Positions 53,416-62,349 of a DNA stretch of 64,000 nt are shown piece by piece. The position numbers were made by a program, and so were the translations under genes. Under the pieces are notes generated by a model, which worked only from the letters and a program-made list of their open reading frames with translations, was not told where the DNA came from and ran no database searches. The number at the start of each line of letters is the position of its first letter. The first letter of the stretch is position 1. Origin of the DNA: Marinobacterium stanieri (lineage in GTDB: Bacteria > Pseudomonadota > Gammaproteobacteria > Pseudomonadales > Balneatricaceae); contig NZ_FTMN01000002.1 of the NCBI RefSeq assembly GCF_900155945.1, forward strand, positions 434,001 through 498,000, in the 5' to 3' direction.

Positions 53416-54519
53416 ATGAGCCTTGCGCAATCCGTTCTGGCCGTGAACAACGACCTGCCGATCCGTACCGACCGCCCCGTTCACAGCGGCAAGGTACGTT
53501 CCGTCTACTGGCTGACCGAAGCGGACAGCCGCCGTCTGATCGAAGAGAAAGGCTACGACGTGGCCCCTGATGCCCCACTGGCGATCATGGTGATCAGCGA
53601 CCGTATTTCCGCATTCGATTGTATCTGGCACGGTGAAGATGGCTTGAATGGCGTACCCGGCAAAGGCGCGGCGCTGAATGCGATTTCCAACCACTGGTTT
53701 GGCCTGTTCCGCGAGAAGGGTCTGGCCGACAGCCACATCGTTGATATCCCGCATCCGTTTGTCTGGATCGTGCAGAAGGCACGTCCGGTGATGATCGAAG
53801 CGATCTGCCGTCAGTACATCACGGGCTCCATGTGGCGTGCCTACACCAAGGGTGAACGTGAGTTCTGTGGTATCACTCTGCCGGAAGGCCTGCAGAAGGA
53901 CCAGAAGCTGCCCGAGCTGCTGATGACCCCATCTACCAAGGGTATTCTGCGCGGTATTCCGGGCGTTCCGGAAGCGGATGACGTGAACATCACCCGCGCC
54001 AACATCGCCGATAACTTCGAAGCCTTCGGTTTCCGTTCTGAAGCGGACATCGCCCAGTACGAGAAGCTGCTGAAAGAAGGTTTTGGCGTGATCAGCGATG
54101 CCCTGGCGGAGCTGGATCAGGTGTTCGTCGATACCAAGTTCGAGTTCGGTTACGTCACCGATGCGTCCGGCAACGAAAAGCTGATCTACATGGATGAAGT
54201 GGGCACGCCTGACTCCTCCCGTATCTGGGATGGCCCGGCCTACCGCGATGGCAAGGTGATCGAGAAGTCGAAAGAAGGCTTCCGCCAGCTGTTGCTGAAC
54301 CACTTCCCGGATCCGGATATCCTGCTCAACAAGGAGCGCATGGATGAGCGTGAGGCCCTGGCCCGTGACAACGCCCTGCCGACTGAAGTGCTGATGGATG
54401 TATCCCGTACCTACCTGGGCATTGCCGAGAAGGTCGTTGGCCACAAGATTGAGCTGTCGGAGAATCCGAAAGCCGAAATCATTGAAATCCTGCGTGATCA
54501 GTATGGTCTGATCGACTGA
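53416..54519 (+). CDS. purC: Phosphoribosylaminoimidazole-succinocarboxamide (SAICAR) synthase
   Basis: 367 residues, the longer bacterial form. [11 protein letters not shown] and [34 protein letters not shown] carry the ATP- and substrate-binding motifs (R-D-x-[FY] type). [13 protein letters not shown] and FEFGYV...[16 protein letters not shown] follow in family order. It joins aspartate to CAIR in purine synthesis. Single gene, with a REP upstream and a strong terminator downstream. Confidence 0.96.
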   Translation: MSLAQSVLAVNNDLPIRTDRPVHSGKVRSVYWLTEADSRRLIEEKGYDVAPDAPLAIMVISDRISAFDCIWHGEDGLNGVPGKGAALNAISNHWFGLFREKGLADSHIVDIPHPFVWIVQKARPVMIEAICRQYITGSMWRAYTKGEREFCGITLPEGLQKDQKLPELLMTPSTKGILRGIPGVPEADDVNITRANIADNFEAFGFRSEADIAQYEKLLKEGFGVISDALAELDQVFVDTKFEFGYVTDASGNEKLIYMDEVGTPDSSRIWDGPAYRDGKVIEKSKEGFRQLLLNHFPDPDILLNKERMDEREALARDNALPTEVLMDVSRTYLGIAEKVVGHKIELSENPKAEIIEILRDQYGLID

Positions 54520-54543
54520 TACTACTACCGGCCAAGCCAGAAT

Positions 54544-54581
54544 AAAAAACCTCCCGCTGCCATAAGCAGGGGAGGTTTTTT
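54544..54581 (+). terminator. Terminator of purC
   Basis: CCTCCC (about 54550-54555) pairs with GGGAGG (about 54570-54575), flanked by six A before and six T after, so it works in both directions. Confidence 0.9.
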
Positions 54582-54620
54582 GTTGGGCAGTTTTCAGACT
54601 TTTTTACTGCAGGTAGCCCT

Positions 54621-54647
54621 TTCGGCCAGGGGACTGGCCTCCCACAG
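54621..54647 (+). repeat. Fragment of the 147-bp repeat
   Basis: TTCGGCCAGGGGACTGGCCT and the following CCCACAG match the central part of both tandem units at about 53038-53064 and 53186-53212. This shows that the repeat unit is dispersed, not only tandem. Confidence 0.65.
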
Positions 54648-54779
54648 GTACACCTTGTCACAGTTTGCATGTATCAATGCAGGTTTACCACAAGAGCCCT
54701 GTCTCAACTGGCTTGTCACAGAAGGCTCTCTCTGGTGACTTTTCTCTACAGTTTCGCAAAGTCCGCAGACACCTTTCAC

Positions 54780-55610
54780 TTAACGCGGTTTCAAGGCATC
54801 ACAGTTGGGGCGACGCCCTTCGGCCTGCGCCTGCTGGTACAGTGGATAGTACTGTGACAGTTGGGCGTCCAGCTTGCGAATACGGGTTGTGGATGCCGGG
54901 TGTGTCGACAGCAGTTCAGGCGGTGCAGCACCACCCTTCTCGGCCATTGTCTGCCACAGACTTACCGCTTCACGCGGGTCGAAACCGGCCTTGGCCATCA
55001 GCTCCTGGCCCAGCATGTCGGCCTCGGATTCATGGGCTCGGCTGTAAGGCAGCAGGATGCCGTACTGGGCGCCCAGCCCCAGTGCCATAACGGCAGCCTT
55101 TTGAGTTTTGCTATCGACCTGATCAGCCAGTACCAAGCTGGTGGCAGTAATACCAAGCTGTGTCAGCATCTGCTGGCTCATACGCGCATTACCGTGCTGC
55201 GCCAATACATGAGACACCTCATGGCCAATCACCGATGCCAGCTGATCCTGGTTTTTTGCCACCTTGAGCATGCCGGTATACACACCCATCTTGCCACCCG
55301 GCAACGCGAAAGCATTTACGGCCTCGTCCTTGAACACCACCAGCTCCCAATCCTGGGGCGCGTAGCCATATTCACGCGGCACCTGCATCACGATGGCATC
55401 GGCAATACACTGCACATAGCGGTTGGTCTGCTTGTCCTTCTCGATTTCGAGCTTCTCTTTCATCTGCTCGAACGACTGCGTCCCCATGGCATTCATCTGC
55501 TGCGGCGAGTTAAGCAGCAGCGTCTTTTCCCCCGTGGGAGACACTGCACACCCTGCTGCCAGGGCGCTCAAACCTGCGATCAGGGCCAAACGCTTGCACG
55601 CTTTCAACAT
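54780..55610 (-). CDS. M48-family metallopeptidase, lipoprotein
   Basis: 276 residues with lipobox AAGC (Cys about 21). The zinc motif HEVSHVLAQH (H-E-x-x-H) is preceded by DQLASVIG, and the third ligand lies in HESEADMLGQELMAKAGFDPREAV. It matches periplasmic M48 lipoproteins related to LoiP/YcaL, which trim misassembled outer-membrane proteins. It begins right after the stop of the HxlR gene, so the two could be co-transcribed. Confidence 0.9.
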   Translation of the reverse strand: MLKACKRLALIAGLSALAAGCAVSPTGEKTLLLNSPQQMNAMGTQSFEQMKEKLEIEKDKQTNRYVQCIADAIVMQVPREYGYAPQDWELVVFKDEAVNAFALPGGKMGVYTGMLKVAKNQDQLASVIGHEVSHVLAQHGNARMSQQMLTQLGITATSLVLADQVDSKTQKAAVMALGLGAQYGILLPYSRAHESEADMLGQELMAKAGFDPREAVSLWQTMAEKGGAAPPELLSTHPASTTRIRKLDAQLSQYYPLYQQAQAEGRRPNCDALKPR

Positions 55611-55967
55611 TCAATCTTCTCCTGCTTGCTCTGGAAGTTCACTCTGCGTCCGTGCGGTATTGAGCGCATCGGCATGTTCCACCACCCAATCGTGCAGCGC
55701 CTGTAGATGCGGCACCAGACTTTGCCCCAGAGGCGTCAATGAATACTCGACTCTGGGCGGGACTTCAGGGAATACATGACGGTGAATAATACCGCCCTGC
55801 TCCAATTCGCGCAGCTGTTGCGTTAATACTTTCTGGCTCACATCGGGCATGCACTGGCGCAATTGCCCAAAGCGTAAGGTACCGTCCTTTAACCAGAACA
55901 GAATCAAAGGCTTCCATTTGCCACCAATGAGTTCGAGTACGGTATAGAGTTCACAATGTTCGCGCAT
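55611..55967 (-). CDS. HxlR-family winged-helix regulator
   Basis: 118 residues. The core LIGGKWKPLILFWLKDGTLRFGQLRQCMPDVSQKVLTQQLRELEQGGIIHRHVFPEVPPRVEYSLTPLGQSLVP is the HxlR domain. It has a single N-terminal cysteine (REHCELY), the redox-sensing position in HypR/QorR-type members. Divergent from a YdhR-type monooxygenase gene that it may control. Its stop is directly followed by the M48 gene start. Confidence 0.92.
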   Translation of the reverse strand: MREHCELYTVLELIGGKWKPLILFWLKDGTLRFGQLRQCMPDVSQKVLTQQLRELEQGGIIHRHVFPEVPPRVEYSLTPLGQSLVPHLQALHDWVVEHADALNTARTQSELPEQAGED

Positions 55968-56065
55968 GGGTTTCCTGCAGGTAACCGAGGCACCTGAAAG
56001 TGCCTTCTTGTCGCATCTCAGGTTGCTATCTAAGCTCGCAGCTTAAACGACAAAGGAGAGCAACC

Positions 56066-56392
56066 GTGGCTATTATCATACTGATTGATTTTACCATGCC
56101 TGCCGAGATGCTCGGTGACAACCTGACCGAAGCCGCACGCGGACTGGCCGAGTCCATCAACCATGAACCGGGCTTCATTTCCAAGATATGGACCGAGAAT
56201 ACGGAAACCGGTGAGGCGGGCGGAATTTACCATTTTGCCGACAAGGCTTCAGCGCAGGCGTATCTGGAGATGCACTCGAAGCGGGTTGAAGCGATGGGGG
56301 CCAAGAATATTCGCGGTCGCATTTTCGCTATCAACGAGACGCTGACCAGGATTAATCACGGCCAGACAGGAAAAGGCCCGGCAGAACACTGA
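56066..56392 (+). CDS. YdhR-type putative monooxygenase
   Basis: 108 residues from a GTG at 56066, six bases after AAAGGAGAG; the longer frame begins inside the promoter region. FTMPAEMLGDNLTEAARGLAESINHEPGFISKIWTENTETGEAGGIYHFADKASAQAYLEMHSKRVEAMG is the YdhR domain, a small ferredoxin-like dimer proposed to act on aromatic compounds or quinones. Divergent HxlR regulator suggests induction by electrophiles (inference). Confidence 0.85.
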   Translation: MAIIILIDFTMPAEMLGDNLTEAARGLAESINHEPGFISKIWTENTETGEAGGIYHFADKASAQAYLEMHSKRVEAMGAKNIRGRIFAINETLTRINHGQTGKGPAEH

Positions 56393-56411
56393 GGTCCGGC
56401 CGGGCCTTTCT
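56375..56411 (+). terminator. Terminator of the YdhR-type gene
   Basis: GGCCCGGC overlapping the end of the gene pairs with the GCCGGGCC at about 56399-56406, followed by TTTCTC. The loop contains the stop codon. Confidence 0.6.
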
Positions 56412-56430
56412 CACTAGGACAAAGCAGGTT

Positions 56431-56589
56431 TACAGGGTGTTGAAAAGCGTTATCGAGGCAGCCGAGGCAAGCGGAACGCCGCCCGGGCAAAAACAGGCGA
56501 AAAAGCGCAGTTTAGTGAACTAAATGAGCATTTTGAGCCTGTTTTTAACGATGCATCGGCAACGCAGATAGATTTTCAGCAGCCTGTTA
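56431..56589. mobile_element. MITE-like palindromic element of about 159 bp
   Basis: The ends are imperfect inverses: TACAGGGTGTTGAAAA at the left (56431-56446) and TTTTCAGCAGCCTGTTA at the right (56573-56589). Inside are AAAACAGGC/GCCTGTTTT and GTTTAGTGAACTAAA, so the whole can fold into a long hairpin. No coding capacity. The right end supplies the stop codon of etfA (TAA at 56587-56589). Confidence 0.65.
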
Positions 56590-57516
56590 CAAACGGCTTT
56601 CCAGCTCGGGAACCGCTTCGAACAAATCGCCCACCAGCCCATAGTCGGCTACCTGGAAGATCGGCGCTTCTTCATCCTTGTTGATCGCCACGATGATCTT
56701 GGAGTCTTTCATACCGGCCAGGTGCTGGATGGCACCGGAGATGCCCACAGCGATGTAGAGTTCCGGCGCAACCATCTTGCCGGTCTGACCGACCTGCATG
56801 TCATTGGGCACAAAGCCTGCGTCAACAGCCGCTCGGGAGGCACCGACTGCAGCGCCCAGTTTGTCCGCCACTTTATTGAGCAGCTCGAAGTTCTCGCCGT
56901 TACCCATACCACGGCCACCGGAGATCACCACAGACGCAGCAGTCAGTTCCGGACGATCGGACTTGGCCAGTTCTTCACCGACGAAGCTCACATCCGCATG
57001 CTGATGCACAGAACCACAGGCTTCAACATTCGCGCTGCCACCGGTGGCTTCAGCCGCATCAAAGGCGGTGCCACGTACCGTGATCACCTTGACCGGATCG
57101 GAAGACTTGACGGTTGCGATGGCATTACCGGCATAGATCGGGCGTTTGAAGGTATCCGGCGCTTCAACTGCGCTGATATCGGACAGCTGATTTACGCCCA
57201 GCAGAGCCGCCACGCGCGGCGCAACGTTTTTACCGGTAGTGGTACCCGGCGCCAGGATGTGGCTGTAACCATCGGCCAGCTCTACTACCAGCTTGCTCAG
57301 ATTTTCGGCCAACTGGTGAGCGTAAGCGGCATTGTCCGCATGGATCACCTTGCGTACACCGGCGATGGCAGAGGCCGCTTCGGCTGCAGCCTGGGCGTTT
57401 TCACCTGCTACCAGCAGGTCGATATCACCGCCGATCTGTTGTGCTGCCGTCACCAGATTCAGGGTAACCGGCTTGAGGGACTGGTTGTCGTGTTCGGTAA
57501 TAATCAGGATGCTCAT
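56587..57516 (-). CDS. etfA: Electron transfer flavoprotein alpha subunit
   Basis: 309 residues. An N-terminal domain with [19 protein letters not shown] is followed by the conserved FAD-binding C-terminal domain: [105 protein letters not shown] passes electrons from acyl-CoA dehydrogenases to ETF:quinone oxidoreductase. Its start overlaps the stop of etfB by four bases. The stop lies in the inverted repeat of a MITE-like element. Confidence 0.97.
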   Translation of the reverse strand: MSILIITEHDNQSLKPVTLNLVTAAQQIGGDIDLLVAGENAQAAAEAASAIAGVRKVIHADNAAYAHQLAENLSKLVVELADGYSHILAPGTTTGKNVAPRVAALLGVNQLSDISAVEAPDTFKRPIYAGNAIATVKSSDPVKVITVRGTAFDAAEATGGSANVEACGSVHQHADVSFVGEELAKSDRPELTAASVVISGGRGMGNGENFELLNKVADKLGAAVGASRAAVDAGFVPNDMQVGQTGKMVAPELYIAVGISGAIQHLAGMKDSKIIVAINKDEEAPIFQVADYGLVGDLFEAVPELESRL

Positions 57517-58265
57517 GCTACCACCTTCGCTTCGTTACGCAGTTTGTCCACCAGCTCTTCAACGGAGCCAACCTTGATACCTGCCTGACGCTCTGCCGGC
57601 GGTTCAACGCTCAGCAGTTCGGCACCTGCAGACAGCTGGGCACCCAGCTCATCCGGGGTTTTCACATCCAGGGGTTTCTTCTTCGCCTTCATGATATTGG
57701 GCAAAGAGGCGTAACGCGGTTCGTTCAAACGCAGGTCGGTGGTAACCACGGCCGGCAGCTTCAGGCTCAGGGTCTGCAGACCACCGTCAATTTCACGGGT
57801 CACTTTCAGGGACTCGCCTTCAACCACGACTTCAGACGCGAAGGTCGCCTGCGGGCGGTCCATCAGCGCTGCCAGCATCTGGCCGGTCTGGTTGTTGTCG
57901 GAGTCGATCGCCTGTTTGCCCAGCAGGATCAGGTCAGCGGACTCTTCTTCCGCCACTTTCTGCAGGATACGGGCCACGGACAGGGAGTCCAGCTGATCCT
58001 GAGCATCAACCTGAATGGCACGATCAGCACCCAGTGCCAGTGCGGTACGCAGCTGCTCCTGGCAGGGCTTGCTGCCGATAGACACCACCACCACTTCCGT
58101 AGCGGTGCCAGCTTCTTTCAGGCGCACGGCCTCTTCAACAGCGATTTCACAGAAGGGGTTCAGGGCCATTTTCACATTGGCCAGATCCACATCGGTTTTG
58201 TCGGATTTAACACGCACTTTGACGTTGTAGTCGATTACGCGCTTAACGGCTACGAGTACTTTCAT
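57513..58265 (-). CDS. etfB: Electron transfer flavoprotein beta subunit
   Basis: 250 residues, started at [19 protein letters not shown] (58265), 15 codons inside the longer frame. Typical EtfB blocks: [70 protein letters not shown] and [24 protein letters not shown]. It lies downstream of an acyl-CoA synthetase gene, with a GGGAGG/CCTCCC hairpin (58299-58318) between that may tune expression. Confidence 0.97.
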   Translation of the reverse strand: MKVLVAVKRVIDYNVKVRVKSDKTDVDLANVKMALNPFCEIAVEEAVRLKEAGTATEVVVVSIGSKPCQEQLRTALALGADRAIQVDAQDQLDSLSVARILQKVAEEESADLILLGKQAIDSDNNQTGQMLAALMDRPQATFASEVVVEGESLKVTREIDGGLQTLSLKLPAVVTTDLRLNEPRYASLPNIMKAKKKPLDVKTPDELGAQLSAGAELLSVEPPAERQAGIKVGSVEELVDKLRNEAKVVA

Positions 58266-58339
58266 AGGTACACCTTTTTGTTGTTCTGCTCGACTGGATG
58301 GGAGGCACATCGGCCTCCCGGCGGATCAGGGCTGAAAGA

Positions 58340-59992
58340 TCAGGCTGTTTCCGCTTCTTCAGCCGCCTGCTTACGCAGGAGGAATCGCTGGATCTTGCCG
58401 CTTGAAGTCTTCGGCAAGTCGGTTACAAATTCGATTTCACGCGGGAAAGCGTGAGTGGACAGTCGGTTGCGTACATGCTGCTGCAGGGTTTCTGCCAGCG
58501 CCTCATCGGCATCGAACTGCGGATGGGTCACCACATAGGCCTTAACGATGGCACCACGCTTGTCATCCGGCTTGCCGACTACGGCGCTCTCGATAACGGC
58601 TTCATGCTCCAGCAGAGTGCTCTCCACATCGGCCGGGCCAATGCGGTAGCCGGCAGACGCGATAATGTCGTCATCACGGCCGGTGTAGGAGTGGGAACCA
58701 TCGCCATTATTGATGACGATATCGCCGGTCAGGTAGTACTTGCCATGGAAGGGGCTCTTCTCTTCCCAGGTGTAGCCCTGGAAGAAGTACAGCGGCGAGT
58801 TGTCCATGTCCACGGCCAGTTCACCACTCTCTCCTTCAGCCACTTCATTGAAGTTGGCATCCAGAGCAACCAGGCGATAGCCCGGCAACTGATAGCCCAT
58901 GCTGGCATCGCGGTGCTGATGCTCCAGCTCGTGGAAGTTGGCCGAAGTCATGCCGGTTTCGGTCTGACCATACTGGTCGCAGACGGTGCAATCGAATGCA
59001 CGCTTCACCCAGGTCACGATTTCCGGGTTCAGAGGCTCACCGGCACTGCTGGCCACACGCAAGTCGATTTCCGGATAGTCTTTCAGCAGGGCATCGTTTG
59101 CCTTGAGCATACGATAGGCGGTCGGAGCCGCTGCCAGGTTGGTGATCTTGTAGGTGCGCAGGAATTCGAAGGTGTTTTCAGCGGTAAAGCCGGCTTCGTT
59201 GAAGTGCGTCGTGCAACCCAGCAGCAGCGGACCCACAACGGCGTAGTAGAGGCCGTAAGCCCAACCCGGGTCAGCCACATTCCAGAAGTTGTCGGTATCG
59301 CGCAGACCGATGGCATAACGCATGTATACGTAGAACGCCGGCAGCGCCTTGGCCGGGATGGTGACACCCTTGGATTTGCCGGTGGTGCCTGAGGTAAACA
59401 TCTGCAGGAACGGGTCTTCCGCGCCAATCTTGACCGGCTCGAACTGGTCAGACTGCTGATCCAGCGTGGCGTAGAACAGGTTGTCCGCTTCAGCGGCCAG
59501 CTCATGACCGGCATCCGCCACCAGCATGGTTTCCGGCAGGCCGTTCACGTCTTTCAGTTTGGCCCACTGGTCCGGGTTGGTAATGATCAGCTTGGTCTGT
59601 GCCTTCTGTACACGGTACTCAATCGCACCCGGGCCAAACGCCGTAAACATCGGCTGATACACGGCACCGGCACGCAGTGCCCCCAGTACCGCAATCAACA
59701 ATTCAGGGGTACGGGTCAGCAGGGCCGAAATTCGGTCGCCCTTGCCAATACCACGTGACTGGAGGAAGTTGGCGAACTGAGCGGAACGCTGCATCAGTTC
59801 TCGGAAGGTCATTTCACCACTGTCGCCATTGGCCAGTTCGTAGCGCAATGCAACCTTGACGGGGTCTTCGGCCCAGCGATCGCAGATCTCCTCACAGACG
59901 TTGAGGCCCGCGTTAAAATCGCCCACGAAGTTCTGTATGATCGACTCCGGCGTGAAGTCCTTGATGAAATCGTTGTAGCTGATCTTGTCCAT
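58340..59992 (-). CDS. AMP-forming acyl-CoA synthetase
   Basis: 550 residues. P-loop FTSGTTGKSKGVTIP, the YGQTETG motif, TGDI in YYLTGDIVINNGDGS, the hinge SAGYRIGPADVEST and C-terminal catalytic lysine in LPKTSSGKIQRFLLRK. It has the layout of medium-chain or acetate-type CoA ligases. The chain length preferred cannot be read. It is the first gene of an operon with etfB and etfA, which supports entry of a carboxylic acid into beta-oxidation, possibly the acids made from amines by the aldehyde dehydrogenases. Divergent AraC-type regulator. Confidence 0.9.
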   Translation of the reverse strand: MDKISYNDFIKDFTPESIIQNFVGDFNAGLNVCEEICDRWAEDPVKVALRYELANGDSGEMTFRELMQRSAQFANFLQSRGIGKGDRISALLTRTPELLIAVLGALRAGAVYQPMFTAFGPGAIEYRVQKAQTKLIITNPDQWAKLKDVNGLPETMLVADAGHELAAEADNLFYATLDQQSDQFEPVKIGAEDPFLQMFTSGTTGKSKGVTIPAKALPAFYVYMRYAIGLRDTDNFWNVADPGWAYGLYYAVVGPLLLGCTTHFNEAGFTAENTFEFLRTYKITNLAAAPTAYRMLKANDALLKDYPEIDLRVASSAGEPLNPEIVTWVKRAFDCTVCDQYGQTETGMTSANFHELEHQHRDASMGYQLPGYRLVALDANFNEVAEGESGELAVDMDNSPLYFFQGYTWEEKSPFHGKYYLTGDIVINNGDGSHSYTGRDDDIIASAGYRIGPADVESTLLEHEAVIESAVVGKPDDKRGAIVKAYVVTHPQFDADEALAETLQQHVRNRLSTHAFPREIEFVTDLPKTSSGKIQRFLLRKQAAEEAETA

Positions 59993-60112
59993 ACTGAAAC
60001 CTGTTTATTGTTGTAATGCGGCTGCCCACTGAAGGGGGTCCATGCATAGGCGCTCTAGAAACAAGGGTTTTCCCTTACTTGCAGTATGAAAGCAGGTTAA
60101 TGGATAGGCCGG

Positions 60113-60151
60113 TGACAACAGAATGACAACTTCCAACAGATAAATTGACAA
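60113..60151. promoter_or_regulatory. Helically phased TGACAA direct repeats
   Basis: TGACAA occurs at 60113, 60124 and 60146, at 11- and 22-base steps, in the gap between the acyl-CoA synthetase and the divergent AraC-type gene. Direct repeats on one face of the helix fit AraC-family binding. Confidence 0.5.
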
Positions 60152-60227
60152 TTTTTGCACGCGATTCACGCTTGCCCGTTCACCGCCGGCATCGCGGTTT
60201 CGGGTTGGCTGGAGCCCTGTTTCAAGC

Positions 60228-61232
60228 ATGAAAAACCTGACCTTTTCATCCCATTACGCACGCGCCATGCTGCACGGCCCTGAGGTCAAGGGCATGGATA
60301 TAGCGGCATTGCTGGCGGACTGTGATATCGATTCCAAGGTGATCGCCCAGCCCAAGGCACGTATCCGCAAGGGGCAATTCATTCGCCTGTTTCGCGCTAT
60401 CTGGCGCGAGCTGGATGACGAGTTCATGGGACGAACAAGTCAGCCCTGCAAGGTAGGACATTTTCATCTGATGGGGTCGCTGGTGGTGCACAGCAGCAAC
60501 CTGCAGGAAGTGATTGAACAAAGCATCCGCTGCTACAGCCTGTTCTCGGAAGATATCGAGATCAGGCTGAATCTGGACGGCGACGAAGCGGAGTTGAGCC
60601 TGACTCACCAGCACCCTGAGCTGGACCCGGACAACTTTCTGGTGGAGTGGCTATTGATGGTCTGGCACCGGCTGATAGGCTGGTTGATCGGCCGTAAAAT
60701 CGTGCTCAGCCATGCAAGTTTTACCCACCCGTTGCCACTGCATTTTGATGAATATCGCTTCATCTATCCCTGCAAGTGCCTGTTCGAGCAGCCTCGCACC
60801 AGCATCTTCTTCAGCAAAAACTATCTCAGCATGCCGGTGACACGCACCTCCAAAGAGCTGGACGAATTTATCATCTGCTCGCCGCGTGACCTGCTGATCT
60901 GGACCGATGAGGACGACAGCCTGAGCACACGTGTGCGCGGCATGCTGGAAACTTTTGACGAAGGCGGCCTGCCGAATCTGGACTGGGTGTCCGAGCAGCT
61001 GCACACCACCTCCTATACCCTGTCACGCAAGTTGAAGGCGGAGGGCACTTCCTATCAGGCGATCAAGGATAACCTGCGCCGAGACCAGGCGATCATGATG
61101 CTGACCCGCCAGAACCTCAGCATTGGTGACATTTCCAGCCAATTGGGCTTTGCCGAACCCGGCGCCTTCTCACGTGCTTTCAAGCACTGGACCGGCGTCA
61201 GTCCGCTGGCGTATCGAAAGCAGGAAGCCTGA
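60228..61232 (+). CDS. AraC-family regulator with OruR/Arabinose_bd-type N-terminal domain
   Basis: 334 residues. The N-terminal region (YARAMLHGPEVKGMDIAALLADCDIDSKVIAQPKARIRKGQFIRLFRAIWRELDDEFMG) is the domain of OruR/ArgR-like regulators. The C-terminal AraC helix-turn-helix is LDWVSEQLHTTSYTLSRKLKAEGTSYQAIKDNLRRDQAIMML...LGFAEPGAFSRAFKHWTG. Divergent from the acyl-CoA synthetase/etf operon, which it probably activates. Its 3' end overlaps by 35 bases the convergent GntR gene. Confidence 0.9.
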   Translation: MKNLTFSSHYARAMLHGPEVKGMDIAALLADCDIDSKVIAQPKARIRKGQFIRLFRAIWRELDDEFMGRTSQPCKVGHFHLMGSLVVHSSNLQEVIEQSIRCYSLFSEDIEIRLNLDGDEAELSLTHQHPELDPDNFLVEWLLMVWHRLIGWLIGRKIVLSHASFTHPLPLHFDEYRFIYPCKCLFEQPRTSIFFSKNYLSMPVTRTSKELDEFIICSPRDLLIWTDEDDSLSTRVRGMLETFDEGGLPNLDWVSEQLHTTSYTLSRKLKAEGTSYQAIKDNLRRDQAIMMLTRQNLSIGDISSQLGFAEPGAFSRAFKHWTGVSPLAYRKQEA

Positions 61233-62178
61233 GGGTCAGGCCTGCTTTGCGTACCAGCTGTTCCAGTTCCTGACGCGAGAGCCGCGCCACTTCCGAATAG
61301 GTATGGCGCATCACGCGGATATCGTTTTCCAGCAACGCCCGCAGCAGTTCGGATGCCTCCCGGTTACGCCCCTGCAGCAGTGCTTCCAGAATGGCCATGC
61401 GCCGCCGGCACGCTTTCTCCACCGAGGTATGCAGCTGCATCGACAGCAGGTCCGAGGGCTTTCGCAGCCGGTTCTGCTGCTTCATCATCGCAACAAGGAA
61501 ACGGTTGCCCGAGCAGTGCATCAGCAACTCATGAAAGTCCGCACTCAGGGCAAACAGTTGCGCTGCAGGTACCTGTTCAGGTTGTGCAATGGCCTGTTGG
61601 TGACGTTCAAGCAGCGCCTCAACTGACTCCGTATCCAGCGTCCACTCCGGCTCCAACAAGGCGGCCGGTTCCATCATCAAGCGGCAGCGGTAGCTCTCAT
61701 AATGGCTTTGGGCATTATTCAGGTTGTCACTCAACAGCCATTTATAGCCTTTGCCCGGCTGAACAATGCCGTCTACTTCCAGCTGCACCAGCAAGCGTTG
61801 CACTTCAGAGCGGCTGGCACCATAGCGCTGCTGCAGCTCCCGCTCGGAAAACGCTGCAGGCAGCTCCGACAGAAAACGGTCTATGAGAAACGCCATATAC
61901 AGATCTTGAGGGTCGCTTTCATCCAGGTTTTCCTCAAACAGACTCAGCTCACTGGCCGGCACCCGCAACTCCACGCCTCGATAGGGCAAAGACTCCACCC
62001 AGCCCTGCTGTTCCAGCAATCCCAGCGCCGCCCGTATGGGCGAACGTGACACCTGAAACTGATCTGCCAGCGCCGACTCCCTCAGTCTGAATCCCTGGGG
62101 TGCGCCCTGCTGCTTCAGCCATTGCACGATCTGATCGGCCAACCTGGCCTGAAGTGCGGTTACTGCCTTCTGAACCAT
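61198..62178 (-). CDS. GntR-family regulator with FCD-type C-terminal domain
   Basis: 326 residues, unusually long for the family. Winged helix in the N-terminal 70 residues (GFRLRESALADQFQVSRSPIRAALGLLEQQGWV), then a second winged-helix-like segment (ERELQQRYGASRSEVQRLLVQLEVDGIVQPG, about residues 110-145), then an all-helical FCD domain with ADFHELLMHCSGNRFLVAMM. Divergent from a TonB-dependent receptor. The two identical-arm inverted repeats in between are its probable operators. Confidence 0.85.
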   Translation of the reverse strand: MVQKAVTALQARLADQIVQWLKQQGAPQGFRLRESALADQFQVSRSPIRAALGLLEQQGWVESLPYRGVELRVPASELSLFEENLDESDPQDLYMAFLIDRFLSELPAAFSERELQQRYGASRSEVQRLLVQLEVDGIVQPGKGYKWLLSDNLNNAQSHYESYRCRLMMEPAALLEPEWTLDTESVEALLERHQQAIAQPEQVPAAQLFALSADFHELLMHCSGNRFLVAMMKQQNRLRKPSDLLSMQLHTSVEKACRRRMAILEALLQGRNREASELLRALLENDIRVMRHTYSEVARLSRQELEQLVRKAGLTLRLPAFDTPAD

Positions 62179-62247
62179 AACGCCCGTTAATTCCCTTCAA
62201 CACCAAAGGCATAAGGGTACTGCCTGTTCCCTGAAAACACCAAAATT

Positions 62248-62316
62248 GTATTTCATCAACCAAAATACCATTGATAACAATTCTCATTGCGTATAGTATT
62301 TTCACATCCAAAATAC
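62248..62316. promoter_or_regulatory. Two GTATTT-N9-AAATAC operators flanking a Fur-box-like site
   Basis: Inverted repeats with arms GTATTT and AAATAC and nine-base centres lie at 62248-62268 and 62296-62316. Between them GATAACAATTCTCATTG (62273-62289) resembles a Fur box. All lie between the GntR gene and the TonB receptor, suggesting joint control by GntR and iron. Confidence 0.65.
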
Positions 62317-62349
62317 AAAACCACTTTCATCCGCCAAAGGAGTTGCTCC

